The translations under genes were made by a program, and so were the position numbers. Positions 11,761 to 23,734 of a stretch of 64,000 nucleotides of DNA are shown here, piece after piece. A model generated the notes under the pieces. It saw nothing but the letters and a program-made list of their open reading frames with translations. It did no database searches and was not told where the DNA came from. Where the stretch lies: assembly GCA_963920525.1 (NCBI GenBank), contig OY986439.1, forward strand, positions 33,239,819 to 33,303,818, read 5' to 3'. Numbering within the stretch: the first letter of the stretch is position 1; each line of letters begins with the position of its first letter. Origin of the DNA: Dichetophora obliterata (Eukaryota > Arthropoda > Insecta > Diptera > Sciomyzidae).

Positions 11761-12479
11761 TATTATAATATATATAATTTAATATTTAATAACGAGTTGT
11801 GTAACAAAAGCGGCAAGTTACCGATCAGCCGTGATCGATCTAAGTTTGACGTTTCCGACTTAACAAACGGTATCTGCTAAACAAAAACACTGTGCTGAGC
11901 TTGTTAACTTGCTAGCAAGCTATTAAGTCTTTTTCCAAACAAAATTTTTACAGGACTTAATAAATATAGTGAATACCATTTTTATTTTATGTGCGCTAAA
12001 ACTTGATAATAAATAGGGGCTTGTCTTGTTATTTAAACGTGAATATTTGCAATTTAAGAAAATTAATTATTTAATATTGATGTGTAGTAATGTTTGCGGA
12101 AATAATCTACTACAAATATATGCAACCAGGTACTTTTTCATAGCTCAACCATTTATTGTTTTGCTAAAATTTTTAACTGCTATGTAAAATGTCTTATCTC
12201 TAAATTGCGCATTACCTTGAAAATTGAAACGTTTTATAATAACAACGAAATATTTCAATCAGTAAAAAATTCAACTTAAATGAAAGTAACCATTTTTAAA
12301 GGTATATTTCGAGTACTTATAAATTAATAATACATAACAATACTGGCATTAGATAAATCGATAAAATTCTCACTTGCCGCAAAGCCAGTGAGAAAAGTGA
12401 CACACAGCTACTGAAATCGATTCAGATTATTACACAAACAGTGTAAATGAGAATTAGGTCAGAGTAGCGTCAAATCGGT

Positions 12480-12609
12480 AACTGCGATCGTCACGAGTTA
12501 CAAGAACGAGCTATAGTTCTGTTTTGGCCGGATTAATTAATTATGGCTGCGATTGCTAGGTCATCGGCGTAGGCTGGCACTACACAGCCTACCCTCTCTA
12601 GAGACAGAA
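12480..12609 (-). mobile_element. LINE RT fragment with YADD catalytic motif
   Basis: The minus strand reads LLSLERVGCVVPAYADDLAIAA (in two pieces around 12606-12541) and then, after a small deletion, an NPAKTEL-like motif, both standard for the palm and thumb of I/Loa/R1-type reverse transcriptases. It continues, across the insertion 12611-13927, the block at 13928-14097. Confidence 0.75.
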
Positions 12610-12610
12610 G

Positions 12611-13927
12611 TCCTTTATGTGTTTAACGTAGACCCCTACCGTGAAGCCTTAATTATAAGGTGCTCCATCGCATGGAACCAATATGTAGAGCCAACGCCCC
12701 TTTGGAATTCAAAGGATCCACGAGATAGGTTCCCCTAATTTCATAGCACAGATCAACATTTAAAAGTTCAACTGAACTATGTACATGACCGTGATACCTT
12801 CATCAATTAAAATTGTACATGACTAGGTTGTTTAAAATAACCATGGGTCATATAGGTACCGATAATATAACCCATAAAATACCCATATAACTCATATAAA
12901 TACCGATAATATAACCCATTTTTTTTGGCATTTAACTTCGTCAAAACTAGGAGGCGATACCTTACAATCAAGACTATGGTACTGTCGCGTATGTTATCAG
13001 GTTCCCCTACCATTTATGGACACAACTCAGATTGTTTAGGTTTCCCCGTCACCTGTCTTTAAATTCCGAAGGTAACAGTATATTGATCCGGTAGTTGCTT
13101 ACCTTCCTAACATTTACTATTTTAAATTATACAGAATTATATCTACCATTACTCTCTTAGTAATTTAAGGGATTTACCAACCCGAGTTCAACTTGGTGTA
13201 ACTCGCACCGACCTTCCTAGTCAAACTACAACCAGAGCGAATTAGCCCCGAAGGACCAGCCCACGACAGTCAATACCCGGACAAAAGGTTCCACCAGTCA
13301 CGGCTCTTTAACAACCCGTCTACAGACCAAAAGTTCTTAGAACATTTATATTTGACTGTGACACATTCAGTCACTAGAATTGTACATGACTAGGTTAATA
13401 TAACCATTGGTTTTCCGGTAATTTAATACCACAAGAGAACCACAATCCTATTTACGCAACTTCGTTAGCTTAATTAAGGATTCTTAAAAGCCCTTTTCGG
13501 AAAGCTAGGAAACGTGGCGTTGTATATCAATTGGCCTATGCTAGGGTCACGGATTCTATGTCTCTTACATAGCACCCTAATTCTAAAACAAAGGTCTGCA
13601 GACAACGATAGATCAGGTCTACTCGTCTTGATGGATGACTGCCCCAGCTCTTCAAGTTATATTGGATTGATCGTCCATCGAAAGCATTTTACAATAAACT
13701 ATGTTATGATAACTTAATACCAAAACCATGCCTTCTCCAAGATTTGGCACCAACAACCAAGGTTCAAAGTTGACCTTTTGTTTTACGGAAATCAGATGCA
13801 CCATTCAAGAGCCGTGCCTTAAGAATGAATTCATTTTGTGCTCCATAAATTATCCACTCAATATCTAAACATCACCTTTTTCCTCGCTTTGAACAGGCAG
13901 ATATCCCGGAAGTACTCTGGCGGGTTT
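12611..13927. mobile_element. unidentified 1.3 kb insertion in the LINE
   Basis: Flanked by an imperfect 18-bp direct repeat (cctctctagagacagAag / ..Cag; 12593-12610 and 13928-13945). Removing the insert and one repeat restores the LINE frame NVLLSLER..AYADD. Inside, a ~45-bp segment around aattgtacatgactaggtt is repeated at 12807 and 13379. Base composition is higher in GC than the surroundings. I could not recognise any domain in either strand. The long target duplication suggests a retroposed insert. Confidence 0.6.
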
Positions 13928-14097
13928 CCTCTCTAGAGACAGCAGTACGTTGTTCACTGGCAGATTCCAGAGGAATGGAGATAGCACACTGCCTTGTGGA
14001 GTACCTCTTGTCACCGATCTTATAGCGCTTTATGCACCTAGGTCTGATAATAAGATCAATAATGATACTATTCACACCTAACCTAGGCAACTATCCT
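13928..14097 (-). mobile_element. LINE RT fragment with GTPQG motif
   Basis: The minus strand reads LGVNSIIIDLI..RCIKRYKIG, then after a frameshift VTRGTPQGSVLSPFLWNLPV, the RT motif that precedes the YADD box. It joins the 12480-12609 block after removal of the 1.3 kb insert. Confidence 0.8.
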
Positions 14098-14612
14098 AAG
14101 AAACAATTTCATATATTGTGTAAATAAAGTAGCTGATATATGTCCGGTGCCCGTGTCGGTAAATGTCCGACCTCTGCACCGAAAGAAGTGCTAGTTCTGG
14201 AACACCTTGGGCAGGCACAATGAACGAACGAAGACCGATTCAGGCACTCGTCAGTTAATTGTGTCCGAAAATAGTCGCTCGATTTTTAACACTTTATTGA
14301 CATAATACAGACTTACTACGGTACTATTTTAGGTACCTTTCAAGGTACTTGTTGGGTATGTTTTAGTTAAGACTCAGGGCAGTTTCGATACATATCAGCT
14401 ACTTTATTGACACAATATATAAATTTTTTTCTCGGGTCCTGTTCGCTGAAGCTCGTTTGCATTCGGCTAAATATCAATAAGTGATTAATTTTTTTTCATA
14501 AACTTCGCAGTTTTTCGTTACTACTCGTAGCTTTTAAAAATTAAATTGAATCCGATACTCTGGACTTTTGTGCCTGAGTAGTTTGGTACGGTATGGTAAT
14601 TGTTTCTCGGAT
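14098..14612. mobile_element. insertion with inverted repeats inside the LINE
   Basis: It separates the LINE blocks VTPQSI and LGVNSII. Its ends carry AGAAACAATT / AATTGTTTCT inverted. Inside, 14112-14143 and 14387-14419 form a second inverted repeat (core AATAAAGTAGCTGATAT). The actttattgaca motif also recurs directly. It has no ORF and an unassigned superfamily. The exact boundaries are uncertain by about 15 bp. Confidence 0.55.
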
Positions 14613-15330
14613 CTAGTCGTATAGATTGTGGCGTGACATTATTGAATGCTCCCTCTATGTCTAGGAAAGCAACTAGAGAAAATTCATTATGCAGGAAGGA
14701 TCTTTCGATGGTCCCGACCAGCGAGTGTAAAGCCGTTTTCACCGACTTTCCCTTGCTATATGCATTCTGTGATGCCGATAAGAGAGCAGAGTCGATGTTG
14801 CTGCGTAGATACAGACCTAACAGCCGTTCTAACGTCTTCAAGAGGAATGACGTTAGGCTTATAGGCCTGAAATCCTTAGGAGTGGTGTGTGATTTCTTCC
14901 CTGCTTTAGGTATAAAGACCACTCTTGCTTTATCCCAAACGTTGGGAATATATGTCAGGCATATGCAGCCATTAAATATAATACGAAGCCAAGGCAAAAT
15001 ATATTTTGCAGCCTCTTGTATTTCTATAGGGTAAAAACCATCAGACCCTGGTGATTTATAGGGCTTGAAACTGTTTATCGCCCATTTTAGTTTCCTATCG
15101 GAGATGATGCCTTCGGTATCCTACTTTAAACAGTTGGATCTTTTAGCTTTCCTGGTTTCAGCTTTTAAGGTTTTAAGGGCTACCTTGTAGACTGCCCAAT
15201 CAAGCTGAGCTCTCGAGAGCTTAGCTGCAGTCCTAAGTTCATCCAGAACTGAGGACCACCACTTTGGCTTCAGCTTCCCCCTTGTTGTCCTTTTAGGACA
15301 TGAGGAAGCTAGAGAGCAATTCATTGCTTT
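14612..15330 (-). mobile_element. LINE ORF2 fragment (pre-RT and RT N-terminus)
   Basis: The minus strand has KPKWWSSVLDELR...YKVALKTLKAETRKAKRS at 15324-15121 (spacer between endonuclease and RT), and KARVVFIPKAGK, DFRPISLTSFLLKTLERLL, NAYSKGKSVKTALHSLV and FLDIEGAFNNVTPQSI at 15000-14612 (RT motifs 0-A). The clade is RNase H-bearing I/Loa/R1-like. The endonuclease part is missing upstream, so the copy is 5' truncated. Stops break the frame near 15100. Confidence 0.85.
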
Positions 15331-15589
15331 GGTTAGTACATCGACAATTACAATTTTGTTTCGTCAGAAGTAATAATCATTAATTAATTCGAAATCCTTG
15401 CAACCGCCGTACAAATATATTCCTGTCAAAATTTTTTGTTAAAGCATTGCTATAACTCTGCCCCTTAAAAAGCGAAAGGGGCACAAGCATAACAGAACTA
15501 GAGAAGGTAGATGCATTTCAGACTGCGTGCTCTTTCTCATATCCAAAATTGTCAAAGTCAGCTTTTTGCGAAAGAGAACAAAAGGAAAT

Positions 15590-15775
15590 CAATGGCCGCA
15601 TTCAGCGGAGTCAACAGTTGGTAACTGGCTGTTGTGTTAAAATTCGCTGAAATACTGAAAAAAACACTGCGAATTTGAGTGAGAAACCTTTGCAATTAAA
15701 TTATTTACATAATTAAATAATTAAATTAAATAATTGTCAACATTTCTGCGGTATCGCTACCATAACAGTTTTCTC
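15590..15775 (-). mobile_element. family A TIR element, degraded internal fragment
   Basis: Shares with the intact copies, in reverse orientation, the GCATTCAGCGGAGTCAACA segment, the AATTAAATTAAATAATTG run and GGTATCGCTACCATAA. Both termini are lost or diverged. Confidence 0.55.
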
Positions 15776-16668
15776 TCAACTTCGTTTTGACAGTTTCGGT
15801 AATCTGTATCTCCGAAATGCTTCTACCTTCTCTAATTTTACTATGGGCACAACTAAACATTTTCAGGAGAGAGAAGAAAAAAAAGTAAATTTCGTTTAAG
15901 TAACTCCACAAAAAAAAAAAAGTACAACATTTTAACATCTCTGGATAGAGTTATTTGACAAACTAAGAGCTGTTATCCTCTCTCTTGTTTTTGAGATGCG
16001 TTGCTATACATAATTTCTTTAAGACTTCGGTGATTTCGTAAAGCTTAAGTTAAGCTTGATGTATAGAGGCACAGAATTTTGCTATTAAAATCAACACGTC
16101 ATCTCCACAATGCTAATTTTAAACAAAATGTTTCATTGTACTATTAAATAAAAGTTAACTCTTTCGAATACTGTGTCATCTGTAAAATTGTTTAAATAAC
16201 AATTGGATAAGGCTTAATAGATTTATTTTTTATATCAGCTAAAGCTTACCATTGTAACTGAGACAGCAGCATATTTTTCTACCTAGAATCTTATATAATT
16301 TTAGTTTTATTCGAAGCAGCCGAAACAGGCTTTGACCTAAGTCACCACCCTTTCCTTTAACTTTCTATGTCCATTACACATTAAAAATGTATATACTTAT
16401 AAATATATTTATTATATAAAATCAGTGATATAGAAGATGTAAAAATAAGTACGATATTGATAGCATTTTTGAAAAATTACACCGCTCTGATACTGTTATT
16501 TTTCATAGAACATTGTACTTATTATAGCATAAAACAGCATTTTTGTATTCCGTAACACGTTTTTGCGAAAGCGAAATTATTGCAGTTACTGCAGAGTATA
16601 AACAAGTTATATTCGTACAAGCAATTGTAAATGTATTCAGTTCTAGGGGAAAATTCCATAAACAATAC

Positions 16669-17302
16669 TAGGGGTATTCACGATTCAGTGCACTTGCCTG
16701 TGCAGTGCAAAACAAAAGCAAAATACACACTGATAGAGGTAGCTGCAGCGCTGACTGTGCTCTCCTTCTATACTGCCATGTCTGTCAAATTCAGCTGTGT
16801 GGCGAATGGAAACAAAAGAAAAGAAATAAAAAGTTTTGCTTCGTTTTGACATTTCCGGCAGTATGCTCTCATCCATTGGCGTCGGAAGCGGGGGGGACAA
16901 GGTGGGCAGTTGCCCCCCACTTTTTTAGCTAGATAAACAATTTAAAAGGAAAAGTTATTCAAAATATCAGTTTTTTTACAACGAAAATATTTTTGTATTA
17001 TATATCTTCCTCTTCTTTCTCTCTTCTTCATGTTTCATGTGAAGAAATTTTGGTGAACTTTTTTTGCACTACCATTTGTACTGCCCCCCCAGATGAAATT
17101 CGCTTCCGACGCGATTGCTCTCATCTGTATTCTTCTACCATGCTGTAGCCTAAAACTTGAGGACTTGAGCAGTTGTGCACTTGTGTGTATTGAAAAATTT
17201 TGACAGCTTTGAAATAGTGATGGTAGTGTGTTCACGAAAACCTAAATGCACAACTGCACAAGTCCTCAACTGCACCGGCAAGTGCACTGAATGGTGAATA
17301 CC
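16669..17302 (-). mobile_element. family B short TIR element, copy split by an insertion
   Basis: Left end GGGGTATTCACGATTCAGTG (16671-16690). The right end, reverse-complemented, is GGGGTATTCACCATTCAGTG. The intact copy at 60749-60930 is 182 bp; here ~16708-17155 is extra sequence that itself contains the hAT element 16874-17117. Compared with the 60-kb copy the central part is in reverse orientation. Confidence 0.75.
16874..17117. mobile_element. hAT-like MITE, 244 bp, nested
   Basis: Ends CATTGGCGTCGGAAGCG and, on the right, reverse complement CAATCGCGTCGGAAGCG (14 of 17 match). Flanked by a perfect 8-bp duplication CTCTCATC (16866-16873, 17118-17125). It has G- and C-runs (gggggg / cccccc) just inside the ends. 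There is no ORF. Confidence 0.85.
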
Positions 17303-17658
17303 CCTATTGTAAGATAATTTTCAACCTTTTCGAGGTTTTAGAAGTTTACGTCTGAGTTATTTTTAATTTAAATGTTGCCATTAACTCAAAATAAAGTGTG
17401 AGAAATATAATGATATGCTTTTGATAAAGCTGCTGGGTTCACAGACTTACTAAAAAAATTTAAACGGAAGAGCTTGCTACCGCGAACCTGAGCTAGTTTA
17501 CAAATTTTTAAAGCACCGCCTGAGAACTCGAACCCTTTTTTTTTGTATTTGTGCAACTCCAGCTTTTAAGACGGAGCTGGAAATTGACGGTACTTGAGAG
17601 CGAGCTCGGTTGAACTGTCAGAATGGTTGTCAAAATGAATGCATAGAACAAAGAAAAG

Positions 17659-18871
17659 CAGTGTTGCCATGTTTTAATACCCAAATTCCTCAATAATTCC
17701 TAAAATTTCAATAAAATTCCTCAAACATTTTTTCTCAAACGATACTTTATTTATCAATTAAACATAAACAAATATATTTTTTCTTGTATATTTTGTATCG
17801 TATGTCTTGGATATCTATATTAAAACGCTCTGTGGGTGGGCTCCTTAAAAAAATTAAGACTTTTTAGTTTTAATGTAAGTTTTTGTTAAAAATTTTTAGT
17901 TATAAGCATTTATTATATATATGGAACTGTATTTTTCCAATTCAATTCAAACATTTTTTATTTCATTCAAATAGGGCATCACTATTTTTATTAATTCCTT
18001 CTTTAGTAAAATGAAATGATGAAACTGTTTTGTTATCGAGTCAGTTTCTCAAACTAGTGTTGCTATTTATTAAATACTCGCTCAACTGACGCATTAGAAG
18101 AAAAAATAATAGTAATATTACTTTTTCTATCTTTGAAAACATAAATATATCTACTGAATTTTTTATATTAAAAACTCGTTTCCAATACGATTCTGGATTT
18201 AAAAAATAATCGAGGTTCTTCTTCTCATTATCTAAAAATGCATGGTCTCTCCACTCATTATCGAGATCTTAAACAGCCAAATTTTATTTAATTTATATGG
18301 TCGTTTTTGCTGGCTTTTACTTGACGGAGTGTTCTAAAATGTCTTTAACCCAATAAAGACGATGATGTAATATGACATCACTTAGTCGGATTTTCCAAAA
18401 CTAACGGTATCACATAAAAATTAGTCAACATAAAAATTAGGTCAAAATTAGCCCACGAGTGAAAAAATTGTCCCGTTTTTAAAGAGTTAATCGATAATTG
18501 CTACAATAGAAATAATAGTCAATGCATACCTTTGCTTCCGATGCAGACTGTAACCATGTATCCTTTTTCTTGCATTTATTTTATGTTTAAACTGATTTTA
18601 GCTAAAACCGTACGCCAATTACTAAGTACGTTTGCACTTGTTTAAATTTTTTTTAATAGTGACGGGGAAATGCATTCGGAAAGTTCAGTGTGTTTTAAAG
18701 GTATGTTTCTACTAACCAGAAAAAGCTGCCGCCAAAGGTTTTTTTTTTGGTAAATATATTTAAAAAATTCTAAAAATTTTTAAATTCCTCAAAATAAAAT
18801 TTCTCAAAAGTACTCACAGCTACTTTAAATTCCTCACGTTTTGAGGAATTACTCACAAAGTGGCAACACTG
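17659..18871. mobile_element. non-autonomous hAT element, 1213 bp
   Basis: TIR CAGTGTTGCCA at both ends, with a perfect 8-bp target duplication AAGAAAAG (17651-17658 and 18872-18879). Subterminal AATTCCTCA motifs are repeated within ~60 bp of each end (at least three left, three right), typical of hAT transposase binding sites. The interior is AT-rich without a transposase ORF. Confidence 0.9.
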
Positions 18872-18879
18872 AAGAAAAG

Positions 18880-20598
18880 ACATAGTTGACAGTTTGAGCA
18901 TAGGCGGAAAAGAGCGCATTTCTCTCAAGTACCACAAGTTTATAAATGAACTTTGCCCGGAGGCATGGCACAATTACTGACGAGGTAGTGGCGTAGACTG
19001 GTTTTTTTTCTCACGAGCGGCGATGGCTAGTTGTCAAAATTAGATGTTCATGCAATTTATCAAAGAAAAGTGAAAAAATAAGCGACGATTTAAACCTAGC
19101 TAGTCAACCGCAACAAACTAAAAACATTTCAATAAACTTCGCGAATAAATTTAATGAATCAAAGAAAAGTTAAAAATAAGCACATAGCTAGTCACCATCA
19201 GCAAACTACAACTTCTTTAGCTCTTTTTGACAATTACCAATCGCCAAAAAGCTGTCACGGCTACCTTGTCAAATAATTATACCATGGCCCGGAGTCAGAA
19301 ACATTTTTTAAACTGCTCTCGCTCGCAAGCTCAGAGCAAGGAGCTGAACTATAATTTCCAAACCGATCAGACTATTTTCTTAGTTAAAACAAAGTTGCCA
19401 ACAATTAATATTGAAAATTTTTATCGTATATTTGCTCAGTGAAAATAATTACTTCATAACTTCATAAATCAAGTTAGAAGTAAGATAAAATTTTTGGGAT
19501 AGGATCTGATAACAATTCTTGATCTAAGATATTTATGTCCTGATTTTGTAATAATGAACGTTTAACTTTTTATTAATTTTTGATCCTATAAATTATTATT
19601 TGACATAAAAGCAACCGAAAAGACTATTTTGTGAAATAATAACGCGCGCGAGCTTCAGACAACTCAAAAATGGCTAGGGCTTGCGAGCGAAGGCTTCTAA
19701 AAAAAACTCACGAGCCAAAAGCCGTGAACAGAGCCTGCAAGCGAGTATTTCCGTATTTCAAATATTATTGATTTAATATTGTATAATATTCGCCACAAAA
19801 AATATTAGGACTCTGTCATTTTGAATTTCAGGCGTTATTTCTCTGAACCGTTTATTTATACAAATATATGAATATATTGCTTGTACATTGACAGACACAC
19901 ACACACAAACACATATTTGTAATGGGTTTCCATTATTATAAAATTCTTTGTTCTTTTTGTTCAAATATCCTGAACCTGCACTCTTAATTAAAAAAAAATT
20001 TACATGTGAATAAAATATCATTATTGACTACATTAGGTTTATTTAGCCGATTACGAACCATTAGAAAACGATTAAGCATGAATTAATTTAAAATTAAAAA
20101 ATTGAACTAAAAAAAGCATTAAAATTAAGTAACACAAAAATTTTTTATTTGCAACATTTTGTAATGTATTTGGTGTAAAACAAACACAGGCAAACAAACA
20201 AATCTAATAAATAAAATAATTTTTAATAAAAAAAGTATACAATTTGTTTTTATTTAAATGTGTATTGCGTCATAACTACAAAAAAGGCACGACTAAATAC
20301 ACTGCTTACATTTTCATATATATTTATCTAATAGAATAATAGTATCCTAGTGTTACATTTTCTGTATCACCAGAAAAAGTGTAAGTTTCGAGTTGTACCC
20401 TTTTGTAGTAAGGGCGCAATATGTATGCAAGTATATACATAAATAATCGAACAGTTCAAATCAAGTCTGGTAACTCAGCTGGATCATTTTCATTGCATAT
20501 GTTTTTAATGTTAACTGTTCCTTTCAAGTCAGAGCTCCTGCAAAGAACAAGAAGAAGTCATATTAAAATCATATAACTAAAATATCTAAATCAAATAA
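18880..20598. other. intergenic, low-complexity and repeat scraps
   Basis: 19058-19200 contains a ~65-bp segment duplicated in tandem with divergence (atcaaagaaaagt..aa taagc..ctagtca). A (CA)n tract lies at 19895-19914. GAGC/GCGAGC-rich scraps near 19310-19340 and 19640-19740 resemble transposon ends. No gene was seen. Confidence 0.5.
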
Positions 20599-20600
20599 TA

Positions 20601-22561
20601 GCTGCGTTCCTTTCGCCTTAAGGCCCAGTTATAATAGACGTAACGTAATGTAGTGAAATGTCACTGCAGCAGTGTGTTCTGTCACTTACTGTTTCAAACA
20701 ATACTTTTCTTATACAACCCTACAAGAAGACTATCGGTTATTTAACTAAGCAAAAACGGTTTTTCTAAACTGAAATATCGGTTACCTCTTCATACCAAGT
20801 TTCGGTTATGCTAGGAAGAGCCTCGGGAAGAAATTAACCGAAACTCGTGTATACGTGTGATCTGGCATCCCTTTTTCACACGTATCAATTTCCAATACCA
20901 TTGAAATATAGCCGTCTCGCTCTCTCTCTAGTTAGGGTTAACATAAATACAGGTTATAGGTAACCAAATCTCACCAGATAAATCTAACCGAAAACTCAGT
21001 TATATGTAACCGTTAGATATAACGTAAAAATCAGTTTTATCTAACGTACCTCTTAAAAAATAAAAATGCATGCAATTCGTTGGTGTCTTGAAACAAATGG
21101 TTTTAATTTATTATAACATTTTTTATTGTTGTTGTTGTTGTTCTTACTGTTGTTGCTGCTACTGCGAGCCACTTCTGTGCCGACGACTTTGGGAGTGGAA
21201 TTAGATGTGGCGAATGTTGAAATGCTCACTGCATTCTTGATATTGGCAAGCGTGCTTATTGGCTCATCCTTCTTTGATGGGTAGCAGCGTTCCAATAGTA
21301 AGCAATTTAAAGATATTTAATTTTTTTATTGCAGAACATGGTTTTTGTTAGCGAAACCAGGAATGGTAAACTACAATGGCGGATATGCAAAAATTGGACA
21401 TGATTTTTAATAATGATACCTTCTCTTTCTTTCACATGCACTTGCTAAAATGTTCATATTTTTCCCTGTTTCACAATTTTTGACACTGAAATGAGTATGC
21501 AAATGTGGTTGTAAACAGAAAAATTTATGTGATTGTGTTAGAGTTTTGGTTAGCTATTTCTTGTAGGGAAGTGATTATAATGGAAGTAACGTAATGTAAC
21601 GGGACGTAAAGATCCGTTGGATTTAGATTTCTACGTTACTTTACATTACGTCTGTTCAAAGAACAACTAAACATTGAGGTTAAATTCGATTATTGCGCTA
21701 TCTTATATTGTTGAACTACGCTTTTTGTTGAGTTTTCGTTATTAATGTGATAGTTTTATGTATCCACAGCTATAGATGACGAAGATTTAATTGTATTTGT
21801 AAAGGAACGTGCAATTATTTACGACAAACAACTTCCTGGCTACTGCCTATTATAATTGCTACAACGTTTTCTTACATTACGCCCCGTCACGATGACAGTT
21901 GACAACATTACGTTACTTTACATTACGTATATTATAACTGGGCCTTTAATATAATCGCGAGAACAAATTTTCTCAAAGGAACGGCAAGAAAAACGACTCG
22001 TAGAGGGCACTACCGTTGCAGTCAAAATTAAATTCAAGCAAGCAATCATGATACAATAACTATTAGGTGTCATGAGAACGTTTGTCGTTCAAAACTATTG
22101 TGAACTTTTATGGTAGCGATACCTTAGTTTTTCTCTGGATGTGTTTTACTCTAAACGTCAGAAAAATTGTAAATTATTTAATTTAATTATTAATACTATG
22201 CAATTATATAAATAATTAAAATGCAATTGTTGGCTCCGCTGAGTGCGTCCAATGTATGTGACACACGCGGTTTGTTTTGTTTTCTTTTGTTTAACATTCG
22301 ATGGTTGCAGTTCGTGAGACGGTAGGTAGCTGTCATGGCTACCTAATAGTCATTGTATCAAACAAACATTTCAAAATATGAAATGACAGCTCATAAAAAT
22401 ATACAGGTGCGGCACCTGTGTTTCAGATTTTTTAAAGGCTATATCACAATTTTATATGGATAGCAAACATAAACCTATTTGTTATAGGATTATTATTTTT
22501 GTTTTTGCTTTGCATATAAAAAAATATTATCTGGATTTTTTTGAAGCGAACGGAACGCAGC
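20601..22561 (+). mobile_element. family A TIR element, full copy split by a Harbinger-like insertion
   Basis: Starts GCTGCGTTCCTTTCGCC and ends GCGAACGGAACGCAGC (inverted, one mismatch over the outer 14), flanked by TA. Without the insertion 20621-21945 and its 3-bp duplication it is ~633 bp and matches 28879-29524 along its whole length. There is no ORF. TA flanks suggest a Tc1/mariner-type or similar mechanism; the superfamily is not proven. Confidence 0.85.
20621..21945 (+). mobile_element. PIF/Harbinger-like element, 1325 bp, nested in family A
   Basis: TIR AGGCCCAGTTATAATA at both ends, with TTA duplicated (20618-20620, 21946-21948). Removing it gives cgccTTAatataat, the sequence seen at the same site in the 28-kb family A copy. 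21772-21855 encodes a decayed MADF-like N-terminus (ATA for the start, then DDEDLIVFVKERAIIYDKQL) just after a splice-acceptor-like tccacag. Harbinger elements carry a Myb/MADF-like accessory protein; the DDE transposase is absent. A (GTT)n run lies at 21126-21142. Confidence 0.85.
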
Positions 22562-22564
22562 TAA

Positions 22565-23001
22565 GTGCCCTGTTATGGTGGCGGTCATGGGCTCATCATG
22601 GTCATGCATTGTTGTTGTTTCAATGCAAATTAAAAATTTGAGAGCGAGAGCAAGAGAGCAAGAGAGCAAATTTTCACCACCATGGTCACCAAATGATTCG
22701 AGAAAAATATGAAATCATGGGATGAAAACAGTGTTGCGTTGTCGAATTATTCACAGCATTTGTGTTTAGGCATGAAAATAGTACATTTTTAGTACAAAAT
22801 GTATGAAAGTAGTAAGGAAACCTGCTTAATAGCAACACTCATCGGTTGAAAAAATACTAAAAGTAGCAAAAAGTGTACTGGTGTTCAGGAATCATATGAC
22901 CACCAGCATAACATACTTTCGTCACACAGCTCATCAAACGAGAAAAGAGAGTAAAAAGTGACATGACCAGGGATCATATGCCGACCACCGTAACAACACC
23001 C
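22565..23001. mobile_element. TIR element, 437 bp, abutting family A
   Basis: Left end GTGCCCTGTTATGGTGGCGG. The right end, reverse-complemented, reads GGGTGTTGTTACGGTGGTCG, with further matching (TCATGGTCATG) to about 40 bp. TAA occurs on both sides (22562-22564, 23002-23004). There is no ORF. It starts within 4 bp of the family A end. Confidence 0.7.
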
Positions 23002-23370
23002 TAATATACATTAAAGAATAATTTATATAAAAAAGAATGTGTGTAAAGAAATTGGCAATAAACTAATCAACCGCTCAATCTCTAATAGACGTGTATTCAG
23101 GGAAGTTTTGGGGTTGAACCCTCCAAAATTTTAACAAGCAGCGAGAGAAACTCTCAGCACAACATGGCAGCCGTTGTGTGTTTATGGGCACTACAAAGAT
23201 CTTTAGATAACATTGTACATTGGTAAAAAATAAAAAGACTCAATTTAAAATATTTATTGTGAAAAGACTATAATACTGCCGTCATAATTTGTGCTGGTAA
23301 GTACTAAAATATTAAAATTAAAAATAATACGAAGGATTTTATTAAAATTGATCTAAAATTCCGCAGCGGA

Positions 23371-23495
23371 ATGGGACGAGCAAAGCACTGCAGCAAAGAG
23401 GAGCGTGATATAATAAAAAGACTGCGGGATGAGGGCAAAGTATAGAACAAATAGCTAAAACTATTGGCAGATCTTCGACACTTGTCTAACAAGTT
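23371..23495 (+). mobile_element. Tc1-like transposase N-terminal fragment
   Basis: Reads MGRAKHCSKEERDIIKRLRD, then after a frameshift EQIAKTIGRSSTLV: the first helix-turn-helix of a Tc1-family transposase. The rest of the gene is missing; the following sequence is AT-rich repeat. Confidence 0.75.
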
Positions 23496-23734
23496 TTATA
23501 TGGGAGCGGTCCGAATGCTTAAAGGTCAAAATCTTGAAAAAAATAATCTTGAAAAAAAAATCTTGAAAAAACATCTAAAAAACACAAAATATGCATAAAT
23601 CTTGAAATTTTAAGAAATGTTGTTTCTTCCTTGCTCTTTCGAATAAAATGTATAATATCGAGGAAAAAACGGAAAAGTGTCTAATTTCGAAAACAAAAAT
23701 GTAAAATTTTGGCAAAAATATAAATTTTTTAAAT

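Noticed and set aside
21053..21295. 80-residue minus ORF with poly-Asn
   Set aside because: It is a translation of the (GTT)n tract inside the Harbinger-like element.
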